Assembly: GCA_014380705.1 (NCBI GenBank) | Contig: JACMJI010000302.1 | Coordinates: 1-9,070 of the forward strand | Source: Gorillibacterium sp. | Lineage (GTDB): Bacteria > Bacillota > Bacilli > Paenibacillales > NBRC-103111 | Direction of reading: 5' to 3' | DNA: 9,070 nucleotides | Part shown: positions 6,178 to 9,070 of the stretch, one piece after another | Layout of the letters: every line of letters begins with the position of its first letter | Position numbering within the stretch: position 1 is the stretch's first letter | Made by a program: the position numbers and the translations under genes | Notes under the pieces: generated by a model | The model's input: only the letters and a program-made list of their open reading frames with translations | Databases searched by the model: none | Told to the model about the DNA's origin: nothing

Positions 6178-6202
6178 TCAATAATGGAAAAACAATTGAA
6201 TA

Positions 6203-6374
6203 TCCTTCGGGGCAGGGTGAGATTCCCTACCGGCGGTGTTCGTGAAGAAGCAGCTGCTTCTTCACGTCAGTCCGCGACCCGTACGAAACGGTGACAGTAT
6301 TTATCGCCATCATTTCGTCCGGTGGATTCGGTGCAAGTCCGGAACCGACAGTTAAAGTCTGGATGAGAGAAGGA
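6203..6374 (+). ncRNA. FMN riboswitch aptamer (RFN element)
   Basis: This RNA binds flavin mononucleotide and shuts down riboflavin synthesis when FMN is plentiful. Conserved RFN blocks appear in order: CTTCGGGGCAGGGTGAGATT (6205-6224), CCCTACCGGCGGT (6226-6238), CAGTCCGCGACCCG (6268-6281), CGGTGGATTCGGTG (6320-6333), ACCGACAGTTAAAGTCTGGA (6344-6363) and AGAGAAGGA (6366-6374). The closing stem P1 is TCCTTC (6203-6208) with GAAGGA (6369-6374). Two variable arms stand out: a perfect 26-base palindrome at 6241-6266 and a 36-base two-part arm at 6283-6318. Compared with the B. subtilis ribD leader, the core is near identical; GATGAGAG replaces GATGGGAG near the 3' end. It lies directly upstream of ribD. 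Confidence 0.96.
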
Positions 6375-6434
6375 AGAGAGTGGTACCCTTTTGCTTGCAC
6401 GCAGTTGTTCGTTTTTTCACTTGCGCATAGGGTG

Positions 6435-6507
6435 GGTAACGATTGTTGCCTTAAAGCCAATTCAGTCTCTATGTATACACGCCCCCTTTACGGACAGGGC
6501 TTTTTTT
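6435..6507 (+). terminator. Riboswitch expression platform with leader terminator
   Basis: GCCC (6481-6484) pairs with GGGC (6497-6500), with CC (6485-6486) and GG (6492-6493) as possible inner pairs, followed by seven Ts (6501-6507): an intrinsic terminator 31 bases before the ribD ATG. Upstream, GGTAAC (6435-6440) and GTTGCC (6445-6450) form a 6-bp hairpin. AAAGCC (6453-6458) can pair with GGCTTT (6498-6503) and would compete for the same 3' arm. FMN-bound RNA is expected to terminate here; which alternative pairing is the antiterminator is not settled by eye. Confidence 0.65.
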
Positions 6508-6537
6508 ATTTATCGCAAGAAGTGTGGAGGACGTAAT

Positions 6538-7671
6538 ATGGATACTTTGAGTCACGAATATTATATGGATCTAGCTCTAAATCTGGCCAGGGCAACGAGT
6601 GGGCAGACAGATAGCAACCCTGCTGTCGGCTGTGTGATCGTAAAAGCTGGACGAATTATTGGTATGGGGGCACATCTCAAGAGAGGTACAGCCCATGCAG
6701 AGGTTCACGCCTTAAATATGGCTGGTAATGAAGCAGAAGGCGCTACTGCTTATGTAACACTTGAGCCTTGCAGTCATCATGGAAGGACACCTCCCTGTGC
6801 AGATCGGCTCGTTGCTGAGAAGGTTGCTCGTGTTGTTGTAGCGGCACTAGATCCAAACCCACTTGTTGCAGGACAAGGGATTGCCCGATTAACAGCAGAA
6901 GGTATCGATGTAATCGTTGGCGTTCGGACACAGGAAGCACTCGCTCTCAATGAGATGTTCAATAGATACATTGTGACCAAACGACCATATGTGACCTTGA
7001 AGACAGCCTCTACACTAGATGGACGTATCGCCACCAGCTCTGGAGATAGTAAATGGATTACAAATGCTCTTTCCCGTGATTATGTCCACCAGCTAAGGCA
7101 TAACCATCAAGCGATTATGGTAGGAATAGGTACCATTCTTGCAGACGATCCTATGCTAACAACACGTCTAGAGGTTCCGGGCTTAGATCCCATTCGCGTA
7201 GTTGTCGATTCCACCTTGCGGCTTCCGCTCCATGCTCGGCTTTTTCATACAAAAAGTAAACAAGCACAAGTTATCATCTTTACGACGGCAAAAGCAGACC
7301 CAGTGAAACGCAAGCAGCTAGAGGCGCTTGGTGCTGAAGTGCTTCTAACAGGAAATGGCCCACAAGTAGATCTATCAAGGGCAATGGAATTACTTGGTGA
7401 ACGAGAGATTGGCTCCGTTCTGCTTGAAGGCGGAGGACGACTAAATGGAGCCATGCTGGAAAGCCGACTCATCGATAAAATGGTTTTATTCTATGCTCCC
7501 AAAATTGTAGGAGGTCGAAACGCTCCGGCAAACTTCGATTTTGATGGTTTTAATCAAATGAGTCATGCACTTAAGCTCACCCGAACGCATGTTCAAATGT
7601 TTGGGGACGACATTTGTTTGACCGGGTATCCCGATTATGCGGCAAGTGTTGACATGGAGGTGGAAATCTAA
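6538..7671 (+). CDS. ribD: RibD, bifunctional riboflavin deaminase/reductase
   Basis: 377-aa bifunctional enzyme (RibG in B. subtilis). The N-terminal zinc deaminase removes the amino group from the pyrimidine product of GTP cyclohydrolase II; the C-terminal reductase reduces the ribose side chain with NADPH. Deaminase motifs: H53-A-E55 and P77-C78-SHHGRTPPC87, which provide the zinc ligands (H53, C78, C87) and proton-shuttle glutamate E55. Reductase motifs: KTASTLDGRIATSSGDSKWI (155-174), DDPMLTTR (203-210) and LLEGGGRLNGAM. The length is normal for the fusion. ATG 6538 follows GGAGG (6526-6530) with a 7-base gap; the frame is open upstream through the leader terminator, but a start there would translate riboswitch sequence. 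First gene of the rib operon, controlled by the FMN riboswitch. The stop overlaps the ribE ATG by one base (TAATG). Confidence 0.96.
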   Translation: MDTLSHEYYMDLALNLARATSGQTDSNPAVGCVIVKAGRIIGMGAHLKRGTAHAEVHALNMAGNEAEGATAYVTLEPCSHHGRTPPCADRLVAEKVARVVVAALDPNPLVAGQGIARLTAEGIDVIVGVRTQEALALNEMFNRYIVTKRPYVTLKTASTLDGRIATSSGDSKWITNALSRDYVHQLRHNHQAIMVGIGTILADDPMLTTRLEVPGLDPIRVVVDSTLRLPLHARLFHTKSKQAQVIIFTTAKADPVKRKQLEALGAEVLLTGNGPQVDLSRAMELLGEREIGSVLLEGGGRLNGAMLESRLIDKMVLFYAPKIVGGRNAPANFDFDGFNQMSHALKLTRTHVQMFGDDICLTGYPDYAASVDMEVEI

Positions 7672-8336
7672 TGTTTACTGGCATTATTGAAGAAATCGGT
7701 GTTATGAAGAAAATTGCTCGACAAGGACATGCCATGGTGCTAACAATCGGAGCTAACCTCGTACTTGAGCAGCTTCGTATGGGTGATAGTATTGCGGTTA
7801 ATGGGGTTTGCCTCACAGTGGTTGGCTTTGACAGCACAAGCGTGTCTATGGACGTCATGCCGGAAACGTATCGCAAAACAAACCTGGCAAACCTGTTGTC
7901 TGGTGGACGTGTGAATTTGGAACGGGCAATGGCTGTAGGCGGTCGTTATGGCGGGCACATTGTTCAAGGGCATGTAGATTCAACAGGCACAATCCGTTCT
8001 CGAGCATCTGAGGAGAATGCGGTTGTATACACCATTGAACCCGCTCGGCCTGAAATTATGAAATATATCGTCGGGCAAGGATCAATTGCCATTGATGGCA
8101 TTAGTTTGACGGTCGTTCGTGTGGACGATTTGGTGGTCTCCGTATCGATCATTCCTCACACTTTAGCGGAGACGATTCTCGTTGACAAATATCCAGGGGA
8201 TACAGTTAATGTCGAATGTGACATCTTAGGAAAGTACATTGAACGCCTCCTTCATTTCCAGGCGCCGGATGCCCCAGGCAAGAGAAAGAACAGCAGCCTA
8301 TCCGCAAGCTTTTTAATGGAGAATGGCTTTATGTGA
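7671..8336 (+). CDS. ribE: RibE, riboflavin synthase alpha subunit
   Basis: 221-aa riboflavin synthase that converts two molecules of 6,7-dimethyl-8-ribityllumazine into riboflavin and the pyrimidine precursor, usually as a trimer. The protein shows the duplicated lumazine-binding fold: repeat 1 begins MFTGIIEEIG (1-10) with NGVCLTVV (44-51); repeat 2 begins GGRYGGHIVQGHVDSTG (about 90-106) with IDGISLTVV and VNVECDILGKYIER near the C-terminus. B. subtilis RibE has 215 residues; a short Ser/Lys-rich tail accounts for the difference. ATG 7671 shares its first base with the ribD stop; GGAGG (7656-7660) lies 10 bases upstream, so coupling to ribD is likely. ribBA follows after 23 bases. No catalytic feature appears to be missing. 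Confidence 0.96.
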   Translation: MFTGIIEEIGVMKKIARQGHAMVLTIGANLVLEQLRMGDSIAVNGVCLTVVGFDSTSVSMDVMPETYRKTNLANLLSGGRVNLERAMAVGGRYGGHIVQGHVDSTGTIRSRASEENAVVYTIEPARPEIMKYIVGQGSIAIDGISLTVVRVDDLVVSVSIIPHTLAETILVDKYPGDTVNVECDILGKYIERLLHFQAPDAPGKRKNSSLSASFLMENGFM

Positions 8337-8359
8337 AATCAATAAGGGAGTGAGAAATC

Positions 8360-9070
8360 ATGACAGAAAGCAATAAAGAAGAAGTCATCAAATTTAGCCC
8401 AATAGAGGAAGCTATATACGATCTTATGCTGGGTAAGATCATTATTGTCGTTGATGATGAGGACCGGGAAAATGAAGGTGATCTGATTGCTTTAGCTGAC
8501 AAAGCAACGCCAGAAGTGATCAATTTCATGATTCGGGAAGCGAGGGGGCTTGTCTGTACTCCCATTACAGAGGAGCGCGCCAGAGAGTTAAATCTACGAC
8601 CCATGGTTGAGAAGAATACGGATTTTCATGGCACAGCCTTCACAGTATCTGTAGATCATGCCTCCACAACCACAGGAATATCGGCTCATGAGCGTTCGAG
8701 GACGATTAAAGCCTTAATCGACCCCGAAGCCCAAGCGAATGACTTCCGTCGTCCAGGACATGTATTTCCTCTGATTGCTAAGAAGGGTGGTGTTCTTCGT
8801 CGCGCAGGACATACAGAAGCTGCTGTTGATTTGGCGCGAATGTGCGGATCCTCTCCTGCAGCCGTCATCTGTGAGATCATTAAGGAAGATGGTTCCATGG
8901 CACGCGTTCCTGATCTAGTTAAATTCTCCCTTAAACACAACTTAAAGCTGATTACCATTAAAGACTTAATCCGCTATCGCAATGAGAAGGAAAACCTTAT
9001 TAAACGGGAAGTTGAGATTAAGCTTCCTACGGATGCGGGTATTTTTAAAGCGATCGCCTACACGAATGAG
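8360..9070 (+). CDS. ribBA: RibBA, DHBP synthase / GTP cyclohydrolase II, 3' end outside the window
   Basis: 237 codons are visible and the frame is still open at the right edge. Residues 1 to about 205 are a complete 3,4-dihydroxy-2-butanone-4-phosphate synthase (RibB) domain: acidic metal-binding loop [12 protein letters not shown] (32-43), [10 protein letters not shown] (103-112), RPGHVFPL (131-138) and [13 protein letters not shown] (147-159). The sequence from about 214 ([17 protein letters not shown]) is the start of a GTP cyclohydrolase II (RibA) domain, so this is the fused enzyme that supplies both branches of riboflavin synthesis. ATG 8360 follows GGGAGTG (8346-8352) with a 7-base gap. 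It is third in the operon after ribD and ribE, as in B. subtilis; ribH would be expected next, outside the window. Confidence 0.95.
   Translation, partial: MTESNKEEVIKFSPIEEAIYDLMLGKIIIVVDDEDRENEGDLIALADKATPEVINFMIREARGLVCTPITEERARELNLRPMVEKNTDFHGTAFTVSVDHASTTTGISAHERSRTIKALIDPEAQANDFRRPGHVFPLIAKKGGVLRRAGHTEAAVDLARMCGSSPAAVICEIIKEDGSMARVPDLVKFSLKHNLKLITIKDLIRYRNEKENLIKREVEIKLPTDAGIFKAIAYTNE

Noticed and set aside
6184..6294. Short plus-strand frame beginning MEKQLNILRG in the riboflavin leader
   Set aside because: It runs straight through conserved riboswitch blocks and lacks a well-placed ribosome site; the bases are explained by the aptamer.
6227..6460. Minus-strand open frame of 77 codons over the FMN riboswitch
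   Set aside because: It is antisense to a structured RNA element, which explains its sequence conservation; no protein family is recognised.
7577..7876. Minus-strand open frame across the ribD-ribE junction
   Set aside because: It lies antisense to two well-supported overlapping genes and has no recognisable product.

Overview
The window looks like chromosomal DNA from an endospore-forming Firmicute, most likely in or near the Paenibacillaceae. The reasons are a complete dacF-spoIIAA-spoIIAB-sigF sporulation cluster, strong GGAGG-type ribosome binding sites, a LysA whose start (MYLHGTS) I associate with paenibacilli, and a Bacillus-like riboflavin operon under an FMN riboswitch. The genus is an inference. 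Gene order broadly follows the Bacillus subtilis dacF-spoIIA-(spoVA)-lysA-ppiB-rib region, with one clear departure: the spoVA genes expected between sigF and lysA are absent, and a single small alarmone synthetase gene stands there instead.

Layout. Positions 1-50 hold the first codons of a divergent minus-strand gene cut by the window edge. Positions 100-1369 hold a sigma-F-type promoter and dacF, a secreted D,D-carboxypeptidase. Positions 1370-3193 hold the spoIIA operon: four Spo0A-box-like sites at 10-bp multiples, a near-consensus sigma-H promoter, spoIIAA (TTG start), spoIIAB and sigF, closed by an intrinsic terminator. Positions 3194-3981 hold a RelP/SasA-type (p)ppGpp synthetase. Positions 4162-5496 hold lysA. 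Positions 5508-6103 hold ppiB with its own promoter and terminator. Positions 6148-9070 hold the riboflavin operon: extended -10 promoter, FMN riboswitch, leader terminator, ribD, ribE and the first 237 codons of ribBA, which runs off the right edge.

How the genes work together. DacF trims peptidoglycan stem peptides during spore formation. SpoIIAA, SpoIIAB and SigF form the partner-switching circuit that activates sigma-F in the forespore. The promoter signals fit a two-step programme: Spo0A and sigma-H turn on spoIIA before division, then sigma-F turns on dacF and may read through into spoIIA, since no terminator is visible between them. The alarmone synthetase makes the stringent-response nucleotide. 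LysA makes lysine from meso-diaminopimelate, a branch point shared with peptidoglycan and dipicolinate supply. RibD, RibE and RibBA make riboflavin, with feedback through the FMN riboswitch.

I see no mobile element, CRISPR array, tRNA or rRNA, and no clearly new multi-gene system. The most interesting points are regulatory architecture (phased 0A-like boxes, sigma-F promoter, riboswitch arms) and the replacement of spoVA by an alarmone synthetase.
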